Assembly: GCF_963678635.1 (NCBI RefSeq)
Contig: NC_087065.1
Span: 78,191,396 to 78,255,395, forward strand
Reading direction: 5' to 3'
DNA: 64,000 nucleotides
Origin: Symsagittifera roscoffensis
Taxonomy: Eukaryota > Xenacoelomorpha > Acoela > Convolutidae
The notes beneath the pieces were generated by a model. It was not told the origin of the DNA and made no database searches. It saw only the letters and a list, made by a program, of their open reading frames with translations. Positions within the stretch are counted from its first letter, which is position 1. Each line of letters opens with the position of its first letter. This document shows, piece after piece, positions 42,601 to 55,240 of the stretch. The translations under genes and the position numbers were made by a program.

Positions 42601-43020
42601 ATGATAGTAAGTAACTAGTTGTTTGCTTGAGTCTTCTCGTTGGCTAATGAGAGCTAATAAACGGCTAATAAAATCAATATGATAGAAAGTAACTAGTTGT
42701 TTGCTTGAGTCTTCTTGTTGACTAATGAGAGCTAATAAACGGCTAACAAAATCAATTTGATAGAAAGTAACTAGTTGTTTTCTTGAGTCTTCTTGTTGGC
42801 TAATGAAAGCTAATAAACGGCTGACTACCTTCAGATCTTACAGACGCAATCAATATGATAGAAAAAACTAAATGTTTGCTTGAGTCTTTTTGTTGGCTAA
42901 TGAGAGCTAATAAACGGCTGACCACCCTGAAATTTTACAGACGCAATCAATATGATAGAAAGTAACTAGTTGTTTGCTTGAGTTGTCTTCTTGTTGGCTA
43001 ATGAGAGCCAATAAACGGCT

Positions 43021-43610
43021 GACCACCTTCAAATTTTACAGACGCAATCAGTAAGACAGAAAGTAACTAGTTGTTTCCTTGAGCCTTCTTGTTGGCTAAT
43101 GAGATCTAATGAACGGCTGACTACCCTAAGACTTACAGACGCAATCAATTTGATAGAAAGTAACTAGTTGTTTGCTTGAGTCTTCTTGTTGGCTAATGAG
43201 AGTTAATAAACGGCTGACCACCTTCAGATTTTACAGACGCAATCAATATGATAGCAAGTAACTAGTCGTTTGCTTGAGTCTTCTTGTTGGCTAATGAGAG
43301 CTAATAAACGGCTGACCACCTTCAAATTTTACAGACGCAATCAGTAAGACAGAAAGTAACTAGTTGTTTCCTTGAGCCTTCTTGTTGGCTAATGAGATCT
43401 AATGAACGGCTGACTACCCTAAGACTTACAGACGCAATCAATTTGATAGAAAGTAACTAGTTGTTTGCTTGAGTCTTCTTGTTGGCTAATGAGAGTTAAT
43501 AAACGGCTGACCACCTTCAGATTTTACAGACGCAATCAATATGATAGCAAGTAACTAGTCGTTTGCTTGAGTCTTCTTGTTGGCTAATGAGAGCTAATAA
43601 ACGGCTGACC
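43021..43610. repeat. tandem three-monomer block, offset about 293 bp
   Basis: Two adjacent near-identical blocks share unusual variants: CAGTAAGACAGAAAG, TTGTTTCCTTGAGCC, GAGATCTAATGAACGG, GACTACCCTAAGACTTAC and GATAGCAAGTAACTAGTCG. CAGTAAGACAG is at about 43,049 and 43,342. The concentration of private variants in both copies shows a recent duplication of three monomers. Confidence 0.85.
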
Positions 43611-45274
43611 ACCTTCAGAATTTACAGACGCAATCAATATGATAGGAAGTAACTAGTCGTTTGCTTGAGTCTTCTTGTTGGCTAATGAGAGCTAATAAAC
43701 GGCTGACCACTTATGATTTTACAGACGCAAATAAATATGATAGAAAGTAACTAGTTGTTTGCTTGAGTCTTCTTGTTGACTAATGAGAGCTAATAAACGG
43801 CTGACCACCTTCAGATTTTACAGACGCAATCAATATGATAGAAAGTAACTAGTTGTTTGCTTGAGTTGTCTTCTTGTTGGCTAAGGAGAGCTAATAAACG
43901 GCTGACCACTTAAGATTTTACAGACGCAATCAATATGATAGAAAGTAACTAGTTGTTTGCTTGAGTTGTCTTCTTGTTGGCTAATGATAGCTAATAAACG
44001 GCTGACCAATTAAGATTTTACAGACGCAATCAATTTGATAGAAAGTAACTAGTTGTTTGCTTGAACTATCTTCTTGTTGGCTAATGAGAGCTAATAAACG
44101 GCTGACCACCTTCAGATTTTACAGACGCAATCAATATGATAGGAAGTAACCCTTTTGTTTGCTTGAGCCTTCTTGTTGGCTAATGAGAGCTAATAAACGG
44201 CTGACCACTTAAGATTTTACAGACGTAATCAATATGATAGAAAGTAACTGTTTGTTTGCTTGAGTCTTCTTGTTGGCTAATGAGAGCTAATACACGGCTA
44301 ATAAAATCAATATGATAGAAAGTAACTAGTTGTTTGCTCGAGTCTTCTTGTTGGCTAATGAGAGCTAATAAACGGCTAATAAAATCAATAGGATAGAAAG
44401 TAACTAGTTGTTTGCTTGAGTCTTCTTGTTGGCTAATGAGAGCTTAAAAACGACTAATAAATTCAATATGATAGAAAGTAACTAGTTGTTTGCTTGAGTT
44501 TTCTTGTTGGCTAATGAGAGCTAGTAAACGGCTAATAAAATCAATATGATAGAAAGTAACTAGTTGTTTGCTTGAGTCTTCTTGTTGGCTAATGAGAGCT
44601 ATTAAACGGCTAATAAAAACAATATGATAGAAAGCAACTAGTTGTTTGCTTGAGTCTTCTTGTTGGCTAATGAGGGCTAATAAACGGCTATTAAAATCAA
44701 TATGATAGAAAGTAACTAGTTGTTTGCTTGAGTCTTCTTGTTGGCTAATGAGAGCTAATAAACGGCTAATAAAATCAATATGATAGAAAGTAACTAGTTG
44801 TTTGCTTGAGTCTTCTTGTTGGCTAATGAGAGCTAATAAACGGCTAATAAAATCAATATGATAGAAAGTAACTAGTTGTTTGCTTGAGTCTTCTTGTTGG
44901 CTAATGAGAGCTAATAAACGGCTAATAAAATCAAAATGATAGAAAGTAACTAGTTGTTTGCTTCAGTCTTCTTGTTTGCTAATGAGAGCTAAAAAACGGC
45001 TAATAAAATCAATATGATAGAAAGTAACTAGTTGTTTGCTTGAGTCTTCTTGTTGGCTAATGAGAGCTAATAAACGGCTGACCACCTTCAGATTTTACAG
45101 ACGCAATCAATATGATAGGAAATAACTAGTTGTTTGCTTGAGTCTTCTTGTTGGCTAATGAGAGCTAATAATCGGCTGACACTTAAGATTTTACAGACGC
45201 AATCAATATGATAGAAAGTAACTGTTTGTTTGCTTGAGTCTTCTTGTTGGCTAATGAGAGCTAATAAACGGCTA

Positions 45275-48200
45275 ACAAAATCAATATGATAGAAAATAAC
45301 TAGTTGTTTGCTTGAGTCTTCTTGTTGGCTAATGAGAGCTAATAAACGGCTAATAAAATCAAAATGATAGAAAGTAACTAGTTGTTTGCTTCAGTCTTCT
45401 TGTTTGCTAATGAGAGCTATTAAACGGCTAATAAAAACAATATGATAGAAAGCAACTAGTTGTTTGCTTGAGTCTTCTTGTTGGCTAATGAGGGCTAATA
45501 AACGGCTATTAAAATCAATATGATAGAAAGTAACTAGTTGTTTGCTTGAGTCTTCTTGTTGGCTAATGAGAGCTATTGAACGGCTAATAAAATCAATATG
45601 ATAGAAAGTAACTAGTTGTTTGCTTGAGTCTTCTTGTTGGCTAATGAGAGCTAATAAACGGCTAAAAAAATCAATATGATAGAAAGTAACTAGTTGTTTG
45701 CTTGAGTCTTCTTGTTGGCTAATGAGAGCTTAAAAACGACTAATAAATTCAATATGATAGAAAGTAACTAGTTGTTTGCTTGAGTCTTCTTGTTGGCTAA
45801 TGAGAGCTATTAAACGGCTAATAAAAACAATATGATAGAAAGCAACTAGTTGTTTGCTTGAGTCTTCTTGTTGGCTAATGAGGGCTAATAAACGGCTATT
45901 AAAATCAATATGATAGAAAGTAACTAGTTGTTTGCTTGAGTCTTCTTGTTGGCTAATGAGAGCTAATAAACGGCTAATAAAATCAATATGATAGAAAGTA
46001 ACTAGTTGTTTGCTTGAGTCTTCTTGTTGGCTAATGAGAGCTAATAAACGGCTAATAAAATCAATATGATAGAAAGTAACTAGTTGTTTGCTTGAGTCTT
46101 CTTGTTGGCTAATGAGAGCTAATAAACGGCTAATAAAATCAAAATGATAGAAAGTAACTAGTTGTTTGCTTCAGTCTTCTTGTTTGCTAATGAGAGCTAA
46201 AAAACGGCTAATAAAATCAATATGATAGAAAGTAACTAGTTGTTTGCTTGAGTCTTCTTGTTGGCTAATGAGAGCTAATAAACGGCTGACCACCTTCAGA
46301 TTTTACAGACGCAATCAATATGATAGGAAATAACTAGTTGTTTGCTTGAGTCTTCTTGTTGGCTAATGAGAGCTAATAATCGGCTGACACTTAAGATTTT
46401 ACAGACGCAATCAATATGATAGAAAGTAACTGTTTGTTTGCTTGAGTCTTCTTGTTGGCTAATGAGAGCTAATAAACGGCTAACAAAATCAATATGATAG
46501 AAAATAACTAGTTGTTTGCTTGAGTCTTCTTGTTGGCTAATGAGAGCTAATAAACGGCTAATAAAATCAAAATGATAGAAAGTAACTAGTTGTTTGCTTC
46601 AGTCTTCTTGTTTGCTAATGAGAGCTAAAAAACGGCTAATAAAATCAATATGATAGAAAGTAACTAGCTGTTTGCTTGAGTCTTCTTGTTGGCTAATGAG
46701 AGCTAATAAACGGCTGACCACCTTCAGATTTTACAGACGCAATCAATATGATAGGGAGTAACTAGTTGTTTGCTTGAGTCTTCTTGTTGGCTAATGAGAG
46801 CTAATAAACGGCTGACCACTTACAAATTTACCGACGCAAATAAATATGATAGAAGTAACTAGTTGTTTGCTTGAGTCTTCTTGTTGACTAATGAGAGCTA
46901 ATAAACGGCTGACCACCTTCAGATTTTACAGACGCAATCAATATGATAGAAAGTAACTAATGGTTTGCTTGAGTTGTCTTCTTGTTGGCTAATGAGAGCT
47001 AATAAACGGCTGACCACCTTCAGATTTTACAGACGCAATCAATATGATAGGAAATAACTAGTTGTTTGCTTGAGTCTTCTTGTTGGCTAATGAGAGCTAA
47101 TAATCGGCTGACCACTTAAGATTTTACAGACGCAATCAATATGATAGAAAGTAACTGTTTGTTTGCTTGAGTCTTCTTGTTGGCTAATGAGAGCTAATAA
47201 ACGGCTGACCACCTTCAGATTTTACAGACGCAATCAATATGATAGGAAATAATTAGTTGTTTGCTTGAGTCTTCTTGTTGGCTAATGAGAGCTAATAATC
47301 GGCTGACCACTTCAGATTTTACAGACGCAATCAATATGATAGGAAATAACTAGTTGTTTGCTTGAGTCTTCTTGTTGGCTAATGAGAGCTAATAATCGGC
47401 TGACCACTTAAGATTTTACAGACGCAATCAATATGATAGAAAGTAACTGTTTGTTTGCTTGAGTCTTCTTGTTGGCTAATGAGAGCTAATAAACGGCTAA
47501 CAAAATCAATATGATAGAAAATAACTAGTTGTTTGCTTGAGTCTTCTTGTTGGCTAATGAGAGCTAATAAACGGCTAATAAAATCAAAATGATAGAAAGT
47601 AACTAGTTGTTTGCTTCAGTCTTCTTGTTTGCTAATGAGAGCTAAAAAACGGCTAATAAAATCAATATGATAGAAAGTAACTAGTTGTTTGCTTGAGTCT
47701 TCTTGTTGGCTAATGAGAGCTAATAAACGGCTGACCACCTTCAGATTTTACAGACGCAATCAATATGATAGGGAGTAACTAGTTGTTTGCTTGAGTCTTC
47801 TTGTTGGCTAATGAGAGCTAATAAACGGCTGACCACTTACAAATTTACCGACGCAAATAAATATGATAGAAGTAACTAGTTGTTTGCTTGAGTCTTCTTG
47901 TTGACTAATGAGAGCTAATAAACGGCTAACAAAATCAATATGATAGAAAATAACTAGTTGTTTGCTTGAGTCTTCTTGTTGGCTAATGAGAGCTAATAAA
48001 CGGCTAATAAAAACAATATGATAGAAAGCAACTAGTTGTTTGCTTGAGTCTTCTTGTTGGCTAATGAGAGCTAATAAACGGCTAATAAAATCAAAATGAT
48101 AGAAAGTAACTAGTTGTTTGCTTCAGTCTTCTTGTTTGCTAATGAGAGCTATTAAACGGCTAATAAAAACAATATGATAGAAAGCAACTAGTTGTTTGCT

Positions 48201-51200
48201 TGAGTCTTCTTGTTGGCTAATGAGGGCTAATAAACGGCTATTAAAATCAATATGATAGAAAGTAACTAGTTGTTTGCTTGAGTCTTCTTGTTGGCTAATG
48301 AGAGCTATTGAACGGCTAATAAAATCAATATTATAGAAAGTAACTAGTTGTTTGCTTGAGTCTTCTTGTTGGCTAATGAGAGCTAATAAACGGCTAAAAA
48401 AATCAATATGATAGAAAGTAACTAGTTGTTTGCTTGAGTCTTCTTGTTGGCTAATGAGAGCTTAAAAACGACTAATAAATTCAATATGATAGAAAGTAAC
48501 TAGTTGTTTGCTTGAGTCTTCTTGTTGGCTAATGAGAGCTATTAAACGGCTAATAAAAACAATATGATAGAAAATAACTAGTTGTTTGCTTGAGTCTTCT
48601 TGTTGGCTAATGAGAGCTAATAAACGGCTAATAAAATCAAAATGATAGAAAGTAACTAGTTGTTTGCTTCAGTCTTCTTGTTTGCTAATGAGAGCTATTA
48701 AACGGCTAATAAAAACAATATGATAGAAAGCAACTAGTTGTTTGCTTGAGTCTTCTTGTTGGCTAATGAGGGCTAATAAACGGCTATTAAAATCAATATG
48801 ATAGAAAGTAACTAGTTGTTTGCTTGAGTCTTCTTGTTGGCTAATGAGAGCTATTGAACGGCTAATAAAATCAATATGATAGAAAGTAACTAGTTGTTTG
48901 CTTGAGTCTTCTTGTTGGCTAATGAGAGCTAATAAACGGCTAAAAAAATCAATATGATAGAAAGTAACTAGTTGTTTGCTTGAGTCTTCTTGTTGGCTAA
49001 TGATAGCTTAAAAACGACTAATAAATTCAATATGATAGAAAGTAACTAGTTGTTTGCTTGAGTCTTCTTGTTGGCTAATGAGAGCTATTAAACGGCTAAT
49101 AAAAACAATATGATAGAAAGCAACTAGTTGTTTGCTTGAGTCTTCTTGTTGGCTAATGAGGGCTAATAAACGGCTATTAAAATCAATATGATAGAAAGTA
49201 ACTAGTTGTTTGCTTGAGTCTTCTTGTTGGCTAATGAGAGCTAATAAACGGCTAATAAAATCAATATGATAGAAAGTAACTAGTTGTTTGCTTGAGTCTT
49301 CTTGTTGGCTAATGAGAGCTAATAAACGGCTAATAAAATCAATATGATAGAAAGTAACTAGTTGTTTGCTTGAGTCTTCTTGTTGGCTAATGAGAGCTAA
49401 TAAACGGCTAATAAAATCAAAATGATAGAAAGTAACTAGTTGTTTGCTTCAGTCTTCTTGTTTGCTAATGAGAGCTAAAAAACGGCTAATAAAATCAATA
49501 TGATAGAAAGTAACTAGTTGTTTGCTTGAGTCTTCTTGTTGGCTAATGAGAGCTAATAAACGGCTGACCACCTTCAGATTTTACAGACGCAATCAATATG
49601 ATAGGAAATAACTAGTTGTTTGCTTGAGTCTTCTTGTTGGCTAATGAGAGCTAATAATCGGCTGACACTTAAGATTTTACAGACGCAATCAATATGATAG
49701 AAAGTAACTGTTTGTTTGCTTGAGTCTTCTTGTTGGCTAATGAGAGCTAATAAACGGCTAACAAAATCAATATGATAGAAAATAACTAGTTGTTTGCTTG
49801 AGTCTTCTTGTTGGCTAATGAGAGCTAATAAACGGCTAATAAAATCAAAATGATAGAAAGTAACTAGTTGTTTGCTTCAGTCTTCTTGTTTGCTAATGAG
49901 AGCTAAAAAACGGCTAATAAAATCAATATGATAGAAAGTAACTAGCTGTTTGCTTGAGTCTTCTTGTTGGCTAATGAGAGCTAATAAACGGCTGACCACC
50001 TTCAGATTTTACAGACGCAATCAATATGATAGGGAGTAACTAGTTGTTTGCTTGAGTCTTCTTGTTGGCTAATGAGAGCTAATAAACGGCTGACCACTTA
50101 CAAATTTACCGACGCAAATAAATATGATAGAAGTAACTAGTTGTTTGCTTGAGTCTTCTTGTTGACTAATGAGAGCTAATAAACGGCTGACCACCTTCAG
50201 ATTTTACAGACGCAATCAATATGATAGAAAGTAACTAATGGTTTGCTTGAGTTGTCTTCTTGTTGGCTAATGAGAGCTAATAAACGGCTGACCACCTTCA
50301 GATTTTACAGACGCAATCAATATGATAGGAAATAACTAGTTGTTTGCTTGAGTCTTCTTGTTGGCTAATGAGAGCTAATAATCGGCTGACCACTTAAGAT
50401 TTTACAGACGCAATCAATATGATAGAAAGTAACTGTTTGTTTGCTTGAGTCTTCTTGTTGGCTAATGAGAGCTAATAAACGGCTGACCACCTTCAGATTT
50501 TACAGACGCAATCAATATGATAGGAAATAATTAGTTGTTTGCTTGAGTCTTCTTGTTGGCTAATGAGAGCTAATAATCGGCTGACCACTTCAGATTTTAC
50601 AGACGCAATCAATATGATAGGAAATAACTAGTTGTTTGCTTGAGTCTTCTTGTTGGCTAATGAGAGCTAATAATCGGCTGACCACTTAAGATTTTACAGA
50701 CGCAATCAATATGATAGAAAGTAACTGTTTGTTTGCTTGAGTCTTCTTGTTGGCTAATGAGAGCTAATAAACGGCTAACAAAATCAATATGATAGAAAAT
50801 AACTAGTTGTTTGCTTGAGTCTTCTTGTTGGCTAATGAGAGCTAATAAACGGCTAATAAAATCAAAATGATAGAAAGTAACTAGTTGTTTGCTTCAGTCT
50901 TCTTGTTTGCTAATGAGAGCTAAAAAACGGCTAATAAAATCAATATGATAGAAAGTAACTAGTTGTTTGCTTGAGTCTTCTTGTTGGCTAATGAGAGCTA
51001 ATAAACGGCTGACCACCTTCAGATTTTACAGACGCAATCAATATGATAGGGAGTAACTAGTTGTTTGCTTGAGTCTTCTTGTTGGCTAATGAGAGCTAAT
51101 AAACGGCTGACCACTTACAAATTTACCGACGCAAATAAATATGATAGAAGTAACTAGTTGTTTGCTTGAGTCTTCTTGTTGACTAATGAGAGCTAATAAA

Positions 51201-51210
51201 CGGCTGACCA
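45275..51210. repeat. higher-order repeat, offset about 3,277 bp
   Basis: A block of about 2.66 kb at about 45,275-47,930 recurs at about 48,552-51,210. Paired markers include GAGAGCTATTGAACGG (about 45,570 and 48,848), TAATAATCGGCTGACACTT (46,374 and 49,651), CTTACAAATTTACCGACG (46,819 and 50,095; 47,837 and 51,115) and TAATAATCGGCTGACCACTTC (47,293 and 50,571). The similarity breaks at both ends within a monomer (AACGGCTAAC against AACGGCTGAC on the right). Confidence 0.85.
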
Positions 51211-52560
51211 CCTTCAGATTTTACAGACGCAATCAATATGATAGAAAGTAACTAATTGTTTGCTTGAGTTGTCTTCTTGTTGGCTAATGAGAGCTAATAA
51301 ACGGCTGACCACCTTCAGATTTTACAGACGCAATCAATATGATAGGAAATAACTAGTTGTTTGCTTGAGTCTTCTTGTTGGCTAATGAGAGCTAATAATC
51401 GGCTGACCACTTAAGATTTTACAGACGCAATCAATATGAAAGAAAGTAACTGTTTGTTTGCTTGAGTCTTCTTGTTGGCTAATGAGAGCTAATAAACGGC
51501 TGACCACCTTCAGATTTTACAGACGCAATCAATATGATAGGAAATAACTAGTTGTTTGCTTGAGTCTTCTTGTTGGCTAATGAGAGCTAATAATCGGCTG
51601 ACCACTTCAGATTTTACAGACGCAATCAATATGATAGGAAATAACTAGTTGTTTGCTTGAGTCTTCTTGTTGGCTAATGAGAGCTAATAATCGGCTGACC
51701 ACTTAAGATTTTACAGACGCAATCAATATGATAGAAAGTAACTGTTTGTTTGCTTGAGTCTTCTTGTTGGCTAATGAGAGCTAATAAACGGCTAACAAAA
51801 TCAATATGATAGAAAATAACTAGTTGTTTGCTTGAGTCTTCTTGTTGGCTAATGAGAGCTAATAAACGGCTAATAAAATCAAAATGATAGAAAGTAACTA
51901 GTTGTTTGCTTCAGTCTTCTTGTTTGCTAATGAGAGCTAAAAAACGGCTAATAAAATCAATATGATAGAAAGTAACTAGTTGTTTGCTTGAGTCTTCTTG
52001 TTGGCTAATGAGAGCTAATAAACGGCTGACCACCTTCAGATTTTACAGACGCAATCAATATGATAGGGAGTAACTAGTTGTTTGCTTGAGTCTTCTTGTT
52101 GGCTAATGAGAGCTAATAAACGGCTGACCACTTACAAATTTACCGACGCAATCAATATGATAGAAAGTAACTGTTTGTTTGCTTGAGTCTTCTTGTTGGC
52201 TAATGAGAGCTAATAAACGGCTAATAAAATCAATATGATAGAAAGTAACTAGTTGTTTGCTTGAGTCTTCTTGTTGGCTAATGAGAGCTAATAAACGGCT
52301 AATAAAATCAAAATGATAGAAAGTAACTAGTTGTTTGCTTCAGTCTTCTTGTTTGCTAATGAGAGCTAAAAAACGGCTAATAAAATCAATATGATAGAAA
52401 GTAACTAGTTGTTTGCTTGAGTCTTCTTGTTGGCTAATGAGAGCTAATAAACGGCTGACCACCTTCAGATTTTACAGACGCAATCAATATGATAGGGAGT
52501 AACTAGTTGTTTGCTTGAGTCTTCTTGTTGGCTAATGAGAGCTAATAAACGGCTGACCAC
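50095..52560. repeat. higher-order repeat, period about 1,018-1,020 bp
   Basis: The marker CTTACAAATTTACCGACG occurs at about 50,095, 51,115 and 52,133. Between them is the same series of long and short monomers, including TAATAATCGG, CAAAATGATAG and TTGCTTCAGTC variants. The same 1,018-bp spacing is seen earlier (46,819 and 47,837), so this block is nested inside the 3,277-bp duplication. At 52,133 the copy switches to another variant after the marker. Confidence 0.8.
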
Positions 52561-53599
52561 TTACAAATTTACCGACGCAAATAAATATGATAGAAGTAAC
52601 TAGTTGTTTGCTTGAGTCTTCTTGTTGACTAATGAGAGCTAATAAACGGCTGACCACCTTCAGATTTTACAGACGCAATCAATATGATAGAAAGTAACTA
52701 ATTGTTTGCTTGAGTTGTCTTCTTGTTGGCTAAGGAGTGCTAATAAACGGCTGACCACTTAAGATTTTACAGACGCAATCAATATGATAGAAAGTAACTA
52801 GTTGTTTGCTTGAACTGTCTTCTTGTTTGCTAATGAGAGCTAATAAACGGCTGACGACCTTCAGATTTTACAGACGCAATCAATATGATAGAAAGTAACT
52901 AGTTGTTTGCTTGAGTTGTCTTCTTGTTGGCTAATGAGCGCTAATAAACGGCTGACCACTTAAGATTTTACAGACGCAATCAATATGATAGAAAGTAACT
53001 AGTTGTTTGCTTGAACTGTCTTCTTGTTGGCTAATGAGAGCTAATAAACGGCTGACCACCTTCAGATTTTACAGACGCAATCAATATGATAGGAAATAAC
53101 TAGTTGTTTGCTTGAGTCTTCTTGTTGGCTAATGAGAGCTAATAATCGGCTGACCACTTAAGATTTTACAGACGCAATCAATATGATAGAAAGTAACTGT
53201 TTGTTTGCTTGAGTCTTCTTGTTGGCTAATGAGAGCTAATAAACGGCTAACAAAATCAATATTATAGAAAATAACTAGTTGTTTGCTTGAGTCTTCTTGT
53301 TGGCTAATGAGAGCTAATGAACGGCTGACCACTTAAGATTTTACAGACGCAATCAATATGATAGAAAGTAAATAGTTGTTTGCTTGAGTTGCCTTCTTGT
53401 TGGCTAATGAGAGCTAATAAACGGCTGACCAATTAAGATTTTACAGACGCAATCAATATGATAGAAAGTAACTAGTTGTTTGCTTGAACTGTCTTCTTGT
53501 TGGCTAATGAGAGCTAATAAACGGCTGACCACCTTCAGATTTTACAGACGCAATCAATATGATAGGAAGTAACTAGTTGTTTGCTTGAGCCTTCTTGTT

Positions 53600-55240
53600 G
53601 GCTAATGAGAGCTAATAAACGGCTGACCACTTAAGATCTTACAGACGCAATCAATATGATAGAAAGTAACTGTTTGCTTGCTTGAGTCTTCTTGTTGGCT
53701 AATGAGAGCTAATAAACGGCTAATAAAATCAATATGATAGAAAGTAACTAGTTGTTTGCTTGAGTCTTCTTGTTGGCTAATGAGGGCTAATAAACGGCTA
53801 ATAAAATTAATATGATAGAAAGTAACTAGTTGTTTGCTTGAGTCTTCTTGTTGGCTAATGAGAGCTAAAAAACGGCTAAAAAAATCAATATGATAGAAAG
53901 TAACTAGTTGTTTGCTTGAGTCTTCTTGTTGGCTAATGAGAGCTAATAAACGGCTGACCACCTTCAGATTTTACAGACGCAATCAATATGATAGAAAGTA
54001 ACTAGTTGTTTGCTTGAGTTGTCTTCTTGTTGGCTAATGAGTACTAATAAACGGCTGACCACTTAAGATTTTACAGACGCAATCAATATGATAGAAAGTA
54101 ACTAGTGGTTTGCTTGAACTGTCTTCTTGTTGGCTAATGAGAGCTAATAAACGGCTGACCACAATCAGATTTTACAGACGCAATCAATATGATAGGAAAT
54201 AACTAGTTGTTTGCTTGAGTCTTCTTGTTGGCTAATGAGAGCTAATAAACGGCTGACCACTTAAGATTTTACAGACGCAATCAATATGATAGAAAGTAAC
54301 TGTTTGTTTGCTTGAGTCTTCTTGTTGGCTAATGAGAGCTAATAAACGGCTAATAAAATCAATATGATAGAAAGTAACTAGTTGTTTGCTTGAGTCTTCT
54401 TGTCGGCTAATGAGAGCTAATGAACGGCTGACCACTTAAGATTTTACAGACGCAATCAATATGATAGAAAGTAACTGTTTGCTTGCTTGAGTCTTCTTGT
54501 TGGCTAATGAGAGCTAATAAACGGCTAATAAAATCAATATGATAGAAAGTAACTAGTTGTTTGCTTGAGTCTTCTTGTTGGCTAATGAGGGCTAATAAAC
54601 GGCTAATAAAATTAATATGATAGAAAGTAACTAGTTGTTTGCTTGAGTCTTCTTGTTGGCTAATGAGAGCTAAAAAACGGCTAATAAAATCAATATGATA
54701 GAAAGTAACTAGTTGTTTGCTTGAGTCTTCTTGTTGGCTAATGAGAGCTAATAAACGGCTGACCACCTTCAGATTTTACAGACGCAATCAATATGATAGA
54801 AAGTAACTAGTTGTTTGCTTGAGTTGTCTTCTTGTTGGCTAATGAGTACTAATAAACGGCTGACCACTTAAGATTTTACAGACGCAATCAATATGATAGA
54901 AAGTAACTAGTGGTTTGCTTGAACTGTCTTCTTGTTGGCTAATGAGAGCTAATAAACGGCTGACCACAATCAGATTTTACAGACGCAATCAATATGATAG
55001 GAAATAACTAGTTGTTTGCTTGAGTCTTCTTGTTGGCTAATGAGAGCTAATAAACGGCTGACCACTTAAGATTTTACAGACGCAATCAATTTGATAGAAA
55101 GTAACTGTTTGTTTGCTTGAGTCTTCTTGTTGGCTAATGAGAGCTAATAAACGGCTAATAAAATCAATATGATAGAAAGTAACTAGTTGTTTGCTTGAGT
55201 CTTCTTGTCGGCTAATGAGAGCTAATGAACGGCTGACCAC
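53600..55240. repeat. tandem higher-order repeat, period 805 bp
   Basis: Two adjacent copies keep an offset of 805 bp across many private variants: CTGTTTGCTTGCTTGAG (53,669 and 54,474), GAGTACTAATAAACGG (54,040 and 54,845), AGTGGTTTGCTTGAACTG (54,104 and 54,909), ACCACAATCAG (54,160 and 54,965) and GTCGGCTAATGAG (54,403 and 55,208). The copies differ at few positions, so this is among the youngest duplications in the array. Confidence 0.9.
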
